Shown here piece by piece: positions 37,622-49,600 of a stretch of DNA of 64,000 nt. Where the stretch lies: NCBI RefSeq assembly GCF_932274485.2, contig NC_065881.2, positions 16,774,613 to 16,838,612 on the forward strand. Direction: 5' to 3'. The notes below the pieces were generated by a model, which did not search any database, was not told the origin of the DNA, and saw only the letters and a list, made by a program, of their open reading frames with translations. A program made the position numbers and the translations under genes. How positions within the stretch are numbered: position 1 is the first letter of the stretch; every line of letters begins with the position of its first letter. This stretch comes from Patella vulgata. Taxonomy: Eukaryota > Mollusca > Gastropoda > Patellidae.

Positions 37622-38250
37622 AGATGCATTATTCAAGAGCTAAATCTGCCTATCGCAGTTCTTTCTTTAGGCCTTAAATAATGTTATATGAATTATTAAT
37701 TAGACATTTATTAACAGGACAAGATCATGCCATCGGATGCTCGAGATTTGAACTAGATTAGAAAAGTTCGGTCATTTAATGATTTACGTTAAAAATGGAG
37801 AAGCGCGGTTAAGATTCGAATAACCAACATCTTGTCAAACTTACAAACAGTTATTACTTCGCTCTGAATAAAGTAATTTGAAAAATGGAATTTTCAATAT
37901 ATTCATTTTGCATTATCTTATTTTGAATTATCATAGCGACAACCACCAGTTCTTTAACTTAATGTGATGCAGGACGGAGGGGCTGACAAGGAAAGCGGTC
38001 TAGTCGTTCGGATGGGACGAAAAACAGAGGTCCCGTGTACACATTGGCGTGCACGTAAAAGATCCCTTGGCAGTTGGAATTCGATATAAGAGTAGGCCGT
38101 AGTGCCGCTGTCTGGGCAAAATTTCCCTCATAGCACACTGTATGGCGTATGCCCGTCTTCATTAGCCCAGGTTAGGAGCAGAACAGTAGGACGTTAAACC
38201 CCATTTCATTTTCATTTCATTTGTTTAACTTAATCTTATATAATGTATCT
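37622..38250. mobile_element. TTAA-flanked MITE carrying a nested SINE
   Basis: TTAA at 37618-37621 and 38251-38254. The ends AGATGCATTATTCAAGAG and TATATAATGTATCT are inverted repeats. Unit 2 keeps only a remnant near 53553-53620 (TTCAGTCATTTAATGATTTA). Confidence 0.85.
37964..38223 (+). mobile_element. SINE-A nested in MITE, 11-bp target duplication
   Basis: TTTAACTTAAT at 37953-37963 and 38224-38234. 5'-truncated at GTGATGCAGGACGGAGG; tail CATTTTCATTTCATTTG. Confidence 0.9.
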
Positions 38251-39046
38251 TTAAGCAATACAAAGAAATTTATCTCCAATACCAGAGGTTCAATTTGCCT
38301 GAAATGTTTAAGGCGGAGTAGATATGTACTATATATATATTTCCCACTTTTAGACGTTCCCCCATTTCTACCCTCAACTTTAGGCTTGTATATTTGACAA
38401 GTTTGAGGATGGTTTATTATTTGACTATTGATTGTTATTCAGTCTCTCTAGTGGTTTTTCACATCTCTGTATCCTTGAAAAATACACATTACCATTGAAT
38501 TCCAGTCTTCCGGTAGGATAGCGCGAGGTAAATTTAATGTAACATGGCTATAGTTGCAGAGGAAGGAAGGTAAACATACCACAGTATATACTGGATAATG
38601 GAATATTTTCAAGTCATCAACGAAATACAATAGATGAACTAACTTTTTAACCTATACTTTCTGGGATTGTATGCTAATTCAAGCATTATGTCCATTCTAT
38701 ACCAATCACCAGTCATTTAAAGGGGTCTGATTATCAATTCTAATATCATCGAGCCTTATCGATCCTCCGGAATTAACCCGTAATTTCTCGGATAAATTCA
38801 AGCACCATGTCCATTCTATGCCAATCACCGATCAACATATAAGGAAGTCTGATTATCAATTCTAATATCATCGACCCTTATCGATCGACCCTCCAGAAGT
38901 TGGACTAATGGCCAATTTAGGTCAGTTACAGGTCACAGTTTATTATATAGGAAATTCAACAGAAAAGACGGAAAAACGTTAGTACTACATAAATCATATT
39001 GTGTACTGCCGTTTTAAAGCTAAAGGGCTGATGAGTAAATTTATGC

Positions 39047-39180
39047 AGTCTGATTTCAATAAACATCTAAATTGCATTTCGTTTCATGACCCCCATTCTA
39101 TATTGATCTGACCGGTTTGTGTGACGTCAATGATCTGGTAGGTGAACTGGGAAACAGGATCTGTGTTTTAATCAGATTGG
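39047..39180. mobile_element. Deleted hAT-like MITE, shared by both duplication units
   Basis: Left end CAGTCTGATTTCAATAAAC and right end GATCTGTGTTTTAATCAGAT with most of the interior gone. The same remnant is at 54268-54393, so the insertion and deletion predate the duplication. Confidence 0.7.
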
Positions 39181-39529
39181 TCTTCAGCAGAGGTTAGGGT
39201 TTATGACTATGTTCTTGTTGTGGTTCAACCTTTCAACCTTGACCTTGGCAAACCATCTAAAGCCCTCAGCAGAACCTGTTGGTTCCTTTGATCTTCATCT
39301 CAAAGATATTAGATCCAAATACTTTCGTTGCCAATCACTACAGAATTTATTTGCCCAACCGCTCTATATTGTAAATTTTAATTTGTATATACTTGTTTTG
39401 TCATTTTTTATATTTTAAATATTAATATACCTAATTTATACATAATTTTAATTATGCTAACTGTGATACTTGTTTTTATTTATGTATATTAATACATTAT
39501 TGTGATCTCATATAATTTGTTTCTAGATG

Positions 39530-39600
39530 TCACCATGTTTGGCACAATATATCCCGGTTGGAGCTGACGTGCCATTAAACAACATTTCATTTCATTTCCT
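39530..39600 (+). mobile_element. 3' end of another ATTTC-tailed SINE
   Basis: CACCATGTTTGGCACAATAT, CCCGGTTGGAGCTGACGTGC and an ATTTCATTTCATTTC tail. The same 3' end occurs near 50305-50372 in intron 12 of P450 copy 1. Confidence 0.6.
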
Positions 39601-39797
39601 GTCCTTTGTTCTTGCATATGTTTAGTATTTTGTGTAGCGTCGGACTATTGAGCAGTCCAACTAGCGAATCCCTTTTATTCATTCCATATACCAATTTAAA
39701 TCCTATCCGCGATATCACTATTGTGAAAGCAGACGATAAAACACAAGACACATCGGTGGAAAACATGCTTATGCAAGTTCTTTGCCATGAGAGCGAA

Positions 39798-40084
39798 ATG
39801 AAATGAAATGGGGTTTAACGTCCGACTGTTTTGCTCCCAAATGGGCTAATGAAGACGGACATACGCCATGAGGGAAATTTTGCCCGCATAGCGGCATAAG
39901 GCTATACTCTTATATCGAATTCCAAGGGATCTGTACACGGAACCTCGGTTTTTCGTACCATCCGAACGACTAGACAGCTGTCCTTGTCAGCCCCTCCGTC
40001 CTGCATCACTGTCAAGGGAGAACCACATCGGCCAATGCAGGGATCGAACACCCGATCTCCAGGCTAGCGAGTCGGCGTCTTATA
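39798..40084 (-). mobile_element. SINE-A copy with 13-bp target duplication
   Basis: CCATGAGAGCGAA at 39785-39797 and CCATGAGAACGAA at 40085-40097. Nearly full length up to TCCAGGCTAGCGAGTCGGCG. It lies about 600 bp before P450 copy 1 and was not seen in unit 2. Confidence 0.88.
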
Positions 40085-40369
40085 CCATGAGAACGAAGAT
40101 GGCACAGTGACAGACTGGACCACCTGGTCCACGAATCTGGAAATAATGGAAAAAGACTGAAATAAACATAAGAAAAAATATTGCGTAGATTATTAATATT
40201 TTCTTGTATTTGTAAAACCTTTAAACCGTTATACTGTTATATAATTCCCTTGTCTACGTTTTGGGGTGTAAATGATTACTTTAAGCTTAGGACCATTTTG
40301 GACAATGTCGGGGGCTGAATCATGTATAATAATAGCTTTCATATTCAATAGTTTACCATATATGTTAAC

Positions 40370-40410
40370 CGTTTATTTGCATTTCTAACCACGTGATCAT
40401 TATCCCACCA
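40370..40410 (+). promoter_or_regulatory. CACGTG-containing upstream block, P450 copy 1 (single)
   Basis: A conserved block with the palindromic E-box CACGTG at 40390-40395, about 305 bp before the ATG, in the context CTAACCACGTGATCATTATC. The same block occurs twice before copy 2. E-boxes bind bHLH and bHLH-PAS dimers; binding here is inference. Confidence 0.35.
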
Positions 40411-40641
40411 CACCAGCCATAGATCGTAATGTTATGTGCACATAACAGAAATACAGTTTCTAAAAAACAAGGTCAAGGTTTCTGTCAAAATCGCTTGTTT
40501 CCTTACGAGGAGTTAACATCGGTTCACTATTTTATATTGATATTAATGATATATAATAAACGTACGTGTACTTATATGGTGGTCTACTATTGTGCAATAG
40601 TTTTTGATGTAATAAGTTTTATACATGTCATCAGAAGTCGG

Positions 40642-40650
40642 TATATAAAT
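40642..40650 (+). promoter_or_regulatory. TATA box of P450 copy 1
   Basis: TATATAAAT lies about 50-58 bp before the start ATG, inside a block kept in copy 2 at the same distance. A start site about 30 bp downstream would leave a 5' UTR of roughly 20-30 nt. Confidence 0.6.
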
Positions 40651-40699
40651 ATAAACGGAGTGTTTTAAGTCAGAACAGTAAATATTTGGTGTCAGGGAA

Positions 40700-43600
40700 A
40701 TGGCTTGTTTTGGGTGTGAAACTCTGCTGTGGATTGTTGCGATAGTGATTTTACTTGCTGCAGCATTTTATTTGTAAGTCTTTATCTTTTTATAATCTTT
40801 GGACTTGAGTCTCCACCCTGATGACATACGTGTTATTGTCATGGCGAATTCCTCGGTCATGCAATATTCTAAGGCAAACAATATAGAAAATACAGCATTA
40901 TTGGAACTGATATTGACCTGGGACGGCCGTGACCTAAATAGCATCACTAACGAGCAGTACTGTAGTAGGGTGAATTTCGACCAATAGTAAATGGTTAATA
41001 CGGCGTGATAATCCACACAGTACTACTTAATTCAGTAAAGTATATTTTAATGGATCTTAATCCATCTTAATTACTCCACATTCATATCTACTTCATATTT
41101 ATGGAAGACCAAATGGGACAATATTCATGATTCTTGTTTCTACATTCCAGTTTGAACATTTTAGACACGAACGCAACATTCTAAACTAATGATTCTTGTT
41201 TCTACATTCTTATGTCAACATTTCATGCACAAAATCAACATTTTAAACAAAAAATTGACTTTATGTTTCATTTTCGGCGTTTTAACGGTAACTTTTATAT
41301 ATCATTAAATATTAAAATTAAAAAATAATTTCTTAAGCCTCTAGATCAATGAGTCTTTGCAAGATTTCTTTTTTTAAACAATATTTTTTATTCGGGTTGT
41401 GTGTAAAACTCCTCTCCAATAAATAATATATGTATATAATATTAATGCCTACATATACTAATTGTTCAATAATATGTATATTAATTTAGAAATTTTATCA
41501 GTTTAAGCCCCCGTGTCAGCAATATTTCAGAATATTACCCATTGTTTATCCCCCTATATCGTCACGTATTGTAAACAAACATTATTTTGGTAGATTATCA
41601 ATGGAAGAATTAGCGGTATCGTTTTTTATTAGCACCATATATTGAATGAGTTTTACCAATTGTTCTTACTATAGTTTCAGCCCGGTATAATAATGATTTA
41701 CCTTGAACCCAAAGCACACCATACGTCCCCCCATAGCCCGATATTTATAGTATTTTATCCACCAACTCAATTTCAGTTATATAACATGGACTCACAGTAT
41801 TTTCAAGAATGCCGGAATCCCAGGACCAGAACCAGGTTTACTAGGAGTGGTTCCAATGTATCGTAACAACGTAAGATTATATATTCTTATTAAACATACA
41901 TTAATGAAGAGCTAAATCTGTGTATTGCAGGTCTTTCTTTAGGCCTGACATGTTATCTGAATTATTAATTAGACATTAATTAACCTATCCAGACCATAAT
42001 CAACTTTAGATGGCATCGCTAGCCCGCGATCTTTAGTGGATTATGAGCCGATTTACTGCATAACTTTCCTTCACGATTTAACGATTAAATGGATAATCGA
42101 GACTATGGTGTTTATCGTACTGACTTTAGTAATGATGATCGAGGCTAGGCGGAAATTTCAATCGCTTAGTTCTTGGTTCATAGTGGATCAATTTGAATGA
42201 AATTTTCAGCAAATTGCCTTGACATTTTTAACTATTATAGTGAGAACTGCGAACTCGTTATCGAATCTACCATAATGTATCTTTAAATAAAGTAAACAAA
42301 TGAAACGGGGTTTAACATCCAATAAAAACTGGACTATCAAGACGTGAATAAGCTTTGCAGTGTGCTATCAGGGGAATTTTATTCGGACCGCGGCATTTCA
42401 CCTTGAATCCCATCTGTCAAGTGGTATGCGCTAACGAGTACACGGATGGAACTCTGTTTTACGTCCCATCTGAATGACTTGATGCAGTCCCTTGCCAAAT
42501 CATCCCCCCTGCACCACTGACAGGGGGAACCCAATGGGAAATCCCGAGGAACTATTCCGCTCAACGCCGGGATCGAATCCGAGACCTTCCGATTAAAGTA
42601 TCAGTGTCTTACTCAACGGGCCGACGTGGATCCCTAAGAAGACCAATGTGAAGGCGTGTAAGGTTTGTTAGTCAGCACCATACGAACTGAGCCACCGTTG
42701 CTCTCGGCACGAAAAAGAGACACAAAAGAAAGTACTCGCTGGTTTGTACGACACGACCTATAGTTATAATATTTTATTTATTTACAGACTATGGGTGATA
42801 TTGATATAGAGCTTCATAAGAAATATGGAAAAATTTTAGGGTAGGATTTTCCAAAATAATATTATTGAATAACACGTATCTGTTTGTCATGGGCTATTCA
42901 TTGGGTTCGGCCAGATCTCCGATGTTTTGGCGTAAACCAACGACTAGAAAAAACCTTTTGTATTGTGCCCAGCACTGCTTTGCTTTCTTGGTTCTTCTTG
43001 GTGCCAGTCTTGCCAAGAGTTGTTTTCTGGACGTCCAACGTCTGAACGTAAACAAGTGAAGGTCACAACCGAGAATCGACGGTTCGTTTTTTGGGGCATT
43101 ACAATGTCACGCCAGGAAATCATCCGCTATGGTTGAAAGGGTTAAATGTTTTATTTTTCACACGAGTTGGGCTATGGATTCATTTTTACAATTACAATTC
43201 TGTCAAACTTATAGAACCACCGGTATATATATTCAGGCGTATTATTATAAAACATGTTATTTTTTATTTATACAGGTATTTTAACGCGAGACTACCGGTT
43301 TTATCGGTAGCCGATCCAGACACAATAAAGGATATTTGCATTAAGCATTTCAGCCATTTTGTCGACAGACCAGTGAGTATTTACAAGCTAAGTTTTGTTG
43401 AAGCTATGGGTGTCGTGCATTATGCAGGGCATGCTTATATATAGAACATGCGATGCCACTCCTCCAGTAGCACAGTACTCTTGTTACCTTGCACACCCCA
43501 GATTAGTTAGCGCTACGCTGTGGAGGGTTACAACATGAGTGGGTTACAACCAGGGCCTTCACAAGCCTATGTGGCGCCCCAGGGCAAAAGTTTCATTGAG

Positions 43601-46600
43601 ACAATTAGTGCTGTCTATAAGAGGGAGGGTTACAACATGTGTAAGCGCAGGGTTAGAATACGGATAATCGGTGGCCCAACTCGCTGACCAGAAATGATAT
43701 CGGCTGTATTTTTGACTTAAGCCCCAAGTGATGTATAAGAAAAATTGTGTGAATAAGTCAGAAGAACGGCGCGAGGATTGGATTGTAAGTTAAGGGTGGA
43801 GACACTGTCTCGGCTGAATGCTGCTGTTTAAGGGAGGCGCAAATGTGGCGCCATACTTGGCATGCGCTGTGTGTTCTTCCCATATTATTGGACTGAAACC
43901 GATTCCAATGCTGTACTGGTAATATTAAATATTGTATAAATCGATATGTATAAACTTGTTGAATGTAATTACGTGAAGATTTACCGTTCTTGATCACTTT
44001 TATGCTGGTATCACACTGTTCCGAAATTGAATACTAGATATTTGTATTTGTTTGAGAGGTCGATATGTATAAACTCGTTTAATATAATTACGTGTAGCGT
44101 TACCGTTCTTGGTCACTTTAAGCATTATTTTATGCTTGTTTTAGACTCGTTAAAGGAGCTAAATCGCTAATATTTGGGACCTAGAAATTGACACAAATGG
44201 GTCGCAACGCATACAATAATGTAATATGGATGTATATAAACTGATTTACATTCAATCGTTTCTTTTTTACTGTAATTTCTAATCAGTTAGGTTCGGCGAC
44301 ATACGCCAGTATTCTCAATCTAATATCAATCTCTAGCTTCTGGTTATTCCAGTCTACGCCGATAGTATTTATTGGGCATGCTCTCCAGATAAGAATATAG
44401 CGTCTCCGTTTGACATGACTTGTGGAATATGCCTAGCCTCGTTTTTGAGTCCCTTATTACAAATAGCGCTGAAACGCATTATGGTACGCGATTCGTGTAC
44501 CAACTATAAAATGTTTCTTTGTCTTAAATATTGGATATCAGAAGGCCATCTTTTTCCAATAAGATCACAACATCAATGTTGATTTAAACCGACAAATAAA
44601 TCGTGTTTCAATGTCGAAGATTTTGAGTTAGAGACTTAGCTACTTTAATTGAATCGTCTTGTGAATATTATAGTGGCGAAGCACGTTATCGCAATTTAGA
44701 TTTATATGCTTTATTCCCATTTATAAGATTATTGCCCTTGAAAACGCGTCTTATGTACCGCTTTAGTTATACTGATCATTGAAACCACTTTATTACTGGA
44801 TTCTTTGTTCGTATATCTTTGTTATTTAATCGTAAACATTTCAAAACTGATAGCCACCCGATCAGACCAAAAATAGTCATAATTTGTCTTTTGATTTTAT
44901 TATAACAGACTATATTGCCAATGGACAAGTATGAAAAAGGATTCCTGACCTTAGTTCGGGGAGCAAAATGGAAGAGCTCAAGATCAATCCTGACACCAAC
45001 TTTTAGTTCTGGTAAATTAAGAGAGGTAGGCTATTTTTTTTAACCCCGATCAGAAAGGGGGCATATAGCTTCGTATGAAACTTTCATAGGAGAAGCGGGG
45101 AAATGTGGGAGTGGGGTGGGGTGGGGCGCTGGGAAGGAGAGGGGGGGCTCTCAATCTGGCCTTGATATATAGTCTGTTTGTTTTTTGCTTACAGATGATG
45201 CCATTGATGCAAACATGTACAGAGAATCTACTTAAGCATTTAGAACAACATGCCGACAGTGGGAAATCTGTTGACGTGACAACGTAAGGCATATAATATT
45301 TTATAACAGGATCGTCACTTATTTTAAAAATAATTAATATATGACCAGTTTTCGTTTCTGCCCAGACTAAATTTTTCAATTTCGGAATTTTGAAATGTCG
45401 TGTATATTGTCTATATGTTAGAATCATGCGCAGTATGATAACCCATGCGTATAAATCGTGCATATCTGTAGGACTAGTTTCAGTCATCGAGGCCTATAAA
45501 ATGAAAACTGATTTATGGTTAGGTCCGGAAAACGGCTTTTATATTTTCATTGTAATACTGCGCACGTTTCTCTAGCGAGTAGCAATTTGGCATAAAGATT
45601 CGAATGTCCAGGGCGATTTTCGAAGTGGCACAGATCCTAAAATACAACCGTCGATTTCAGTTTTATCAAAGGTTACTCATTGGATGTCATCTGTAGTGTT
45701 GCATTTGGCATAGATGTTGACTCTCAGAACGAACCCGATAATCCAGTTATCAAGGCCTGTATTAAAGCTATGAAATTGGAGATGACCGACCCATATACCA
45801 TATTGTGTGGTAAGTATACACACCTTCTATTGCTCAGGGTGGCAGCGGCTTATAGGACGCATGGCTCCATTCTGTGGAACCTTAAAATGTTTCTAAAAGC
45901 AGATATAAATGTGATAGGAGTGTATGTATATAAAGTGATTTACATTCAATTTTTTTAAAAATTATTGTAATATCTAATGAATTAGGTTCGGTGAAATGCG
46001 CGAACAATCCAAATTAACGGACAATATTGGTGCCAGTCAATATCACATATGTGATAGAACTGGTTAAACACGTTCCAAATATTATTTTATCACAGAGATC
46101 ATTGCTGCGATAGATGCGTAATCAATGTTAGAACAATCGGAAGTGACGAACGCAAAAGGAAAACGCGAGTTATCCCTCTATATAACTGACTGAAGTGACG
46201 AGTGATAACAGACAATGCGCGAATTTCTGCTCACTAATAATTCCTTCGAAGACCAAAAGTTGTTATATTTCTTGCCCAACAAGAAAGTTTTTCAGGATTT
46301 TCTTGCGTGGTGCAGTGCGAAAAGCCTGGTTAGGAATAACGTCTAGTCGTTTGTACTCATTTGCGAGCATCTAAAAGAACTGTCGACAGTTGGAATTCGA
46401 AATAAGAGTAGACGGTAGCGCCGCTGTCCGGGCAATGGCGTATGTCCGTCGTCATTAGCTCACACATTAAACTTCAAATCATTATTTTATTTCGAGTAAT
46501 ATAGTCAATATGAGGAAATATTTATTGCGTTCGTCTTATAACCCATTTTTTTATATTTCAAGCTACCTTCCCGTTTATGGCTAGAGTATTCGAGTCTGTA

Positions 46601-49600
46601 GGTATTGGTTTTATGGCTAGTGATTGCAAATCTGTTTTTACAAAACTTATTGATGATATTATTAAGGAAAGGAAAGAAAATCCAAGTGTAAGTACATGCT
46701 CACATTCATATAGTATTACATTCATATAGTATTTCAATGTTGGCCTAGCGGAGTGACGCCAAAATAGTCTTGTATTTTCCAACTCTGAGCACATTGTTCT
46801 TTTAATTGTTTTTTTTTTAGCAAACATTTCGCCCTTTGATTGCAACAAATACTGCAGAGTAAGAATACCTTTTATCCCACTCTAGTAGGCCTTGGTCGGT
46901 TTTCGAGAAAATGTCCTTGCTTATGTACAAATGCAAGCTGATTAAAATACAGATCTATATTTCGTTTCGTTTTATTTATTCTTTCGATGGCCTACACTAC
47001 ATGAAGATCTGACAAGTTATAGTGGGAGTTGACGTCAGGGGTCAAACGAGCGGCTTTTGACCTATGACGTCAGACATTGATTAATCAATCAGAGGTGACG
47101 TTTCTAGTGGTTTACCCACAGTTCCGTGCATCAAAAGACCAAGAACTCGCCGTAACAGACCGTTTCATTGATTAATCCCCCACATCACCCAGAACACGTC
47201 AATGATAACAACTCCTCCAGATCCTAGTGTAGTAAAGGCAAGTAAAACAAAATTTTGAACTATAAAAACGAAACGAAATAGTCTACGGGGAGGTTTTAGT
47301 AAACCCGTGTATGAGACTTACGCGTCGCTTGCGTGCGTCCAGTTCATCAAAAACGACGTAAATTCAGAAGGGCTCCCAAACTACGTGTGAACATTTATTT
47401 ATATCCCTGGTCATCTTAATAATATACTTCCAGAAACGGAAAGATTTCCTCCAGTTGTTAATTAATGCCAACGAAGAAACCAAAGATAACAAAGATGGTT
47501 TGGGTAAATATTTTGGTATTTTATTAGAATAATTCTTCCTTTATTACGTGTCAAAATAAACAGTTCACGTGACACAAAAAGACGTATTATCGTCACCCGT
47601 GTCCGTCCGTCCGTTATAGGCTCTACTTAAAATTTTCTCCGCATTTTATCGTTCTCGCAGAATTGTTGAAGTTGTTCAATTTGTTCTGAGGATGCACCCT
47701 TATGCAGAGCTGTTGCCCGTGCCACCGAAATCTAAAAGGAATGCGCTTTACTGCTCAAGAGTTTTGAGACTTTTTTTTGTCAAATCCCTCACGGATTCTT
47801 CGGCAAAGTAGCATTTCCATTTTGTACATAATTATTGCTCAGGAGAAAATGGGAATCCTATCGAACTTATAGTCAAACGTCAATTTTCACCAAGGTCACA
47901 GGTTTTGACAATTTATTCGGACCTGCAGGTTTATTGCCCCTGTCACAGAAACCTTGATGATATCCCTCGACACTCTTTTCACAGCATATTCGTCGTCTGG
48001 CAACCCTATTTGCTTTTATGTTATAGCTTTTACGTACTATGATATATGGAGTGGCGCTGTGGTCTTCTTGCTAGCTGGTTACGACACATCATCAACTGCA
48101 TTAACATTCGCACTCTACAATCTCGCAACACACCCAGAAGTTCAGGAACGTGTGGTGGAAGAAATAAACACAAATTTCGCAAAGGTAACATGTCCATAAC
48201 TATTATCGCTTATGGATGTTCTCAGTAATTACAATATTTTATGGTTGATTTTGAATAAACATATCTTAATGGTTGACATTGAGTAGTCTTATCTTAATGG
48301 TTGATATTGAATAATCTTATCTTAATGGTTGATAATGAGTAAGTATAATATCTTGATATTGAGTAAACATATCTTAATGGTTGATTTTATCCAAGCATAT
48401 CTTAATGGTTGATTATTAGCAAGCACATCTTAATGGTTGATATTGAGTAAACATATCTTAATTGTTGATTATGAGTAACCACAATGGCATGGCGTTTAGA
48501 TTCTTTCCAGAATCAAAATCGATCTGGAAAAAAATGGATGCCATTTCACAGTGCAAAAGAAGATTGTTATCTTCTTCTTATCCAAGTAGTTAAGACGTTT
48601 GTCGTCTCAGTAGTTAAGACGTTTGTCTTACCAGGAATAACAATGCAACAGTTCGTTTTTACATATGGTACAATGCATAATAGATTACAATAAAGTCATT
48701 CTCTCAAACCTCACCCAGCCAGACTCGCTGGGGCAAGTCTGCTGATAGAGATTGCTACATATTCTCAGTCCGGAATCAAACGGCTGTTTGAAGAAATATG
48801 ATGGTCTTGTAGCTTTGGGGTTTGGACCTTCAATTATCTAATTGGTCAAATATGACGTAATTAATTATAACGATTGGTTATATAGCCTAATGACGTCGAA
48901 AACCTCCCTTGTATGGACAGTGGAAACTTACAGTAGAAATTTCACACGTGATATCTGTTATCAACCCAAAATTGAATGTTTAGCAAATTATAACTCTTTT
49001 TTATATGTCAACTTATCAATCATTCATCCATTTTGATTTAAGTGCATATGACTTCTATAAAATGTGTGAATCTAATAATTAGCCAAAGATATTAATTATC
49101 ACAATGCGACTAATTTAAAGAGCAATAATTCTAGCAATCTTGATACATGATTGATATTAGACAAATATTTGTTTTATATTTGTACAGGATGAAGCAGCTG
49201 ACCATGATAATGTTGGTAAATTAACTTATCTACAGATGGTAGTAGATGAAACTTTAAGGATGTATCCACCGTTAACAAAGTAGGGTACCAGTTATATTTC
49301 ATTGCACTGTCCACAGTGTGGGGATCCGGGTGTTGGGTGGCTCAGTGGGTATGACTCGCTAACGGTGGCTACTTGAGTAAGTAAGACGTTGGCTCACTAG
49401 CCCGAAGGTCGCGGGTTCAGTCCCGGTGTTGGCCGAGAAAGTTCATCGTGGTTACCCATTGTCAATGGTACAGGAAGCAGGGCCTGACAAGGACAGCTGT
49501 CCAGTCGTTCGGATGGGACAAAATCGAGGTCCCGCGTACACATTGGCGTGCACGTAAAAGATCCTTTAGCAATAACAATTCGATCCGTAGTGCCGCTGGA

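Noticed and set aside
42885-43080. Conserved intron 3 block as an extra exon or RNA gene
   Set aside because: Very similar in both P450 copies (58428-58620), but so is most of the recent duplication; no splice sites or coding fit.
45672-45680. Exon 7 acceptor at TCAAAG before GTTACTC
   Set aside because: Gives the wrong phase. The acceptor at 45660 restores [13 protein letters not shown], matching the family.
47954-48026. Longer exon 10 of P450 copy 1 from ATGATATCCCTCG or from 47985
   Set aside because: Adds residues ([12 protein letters not shown]) with no place in CYP3A alignments. The acceptor TTATGTTATAG at 48026 gives the expected helix H-I spacing. The same choice was made in copy 2.
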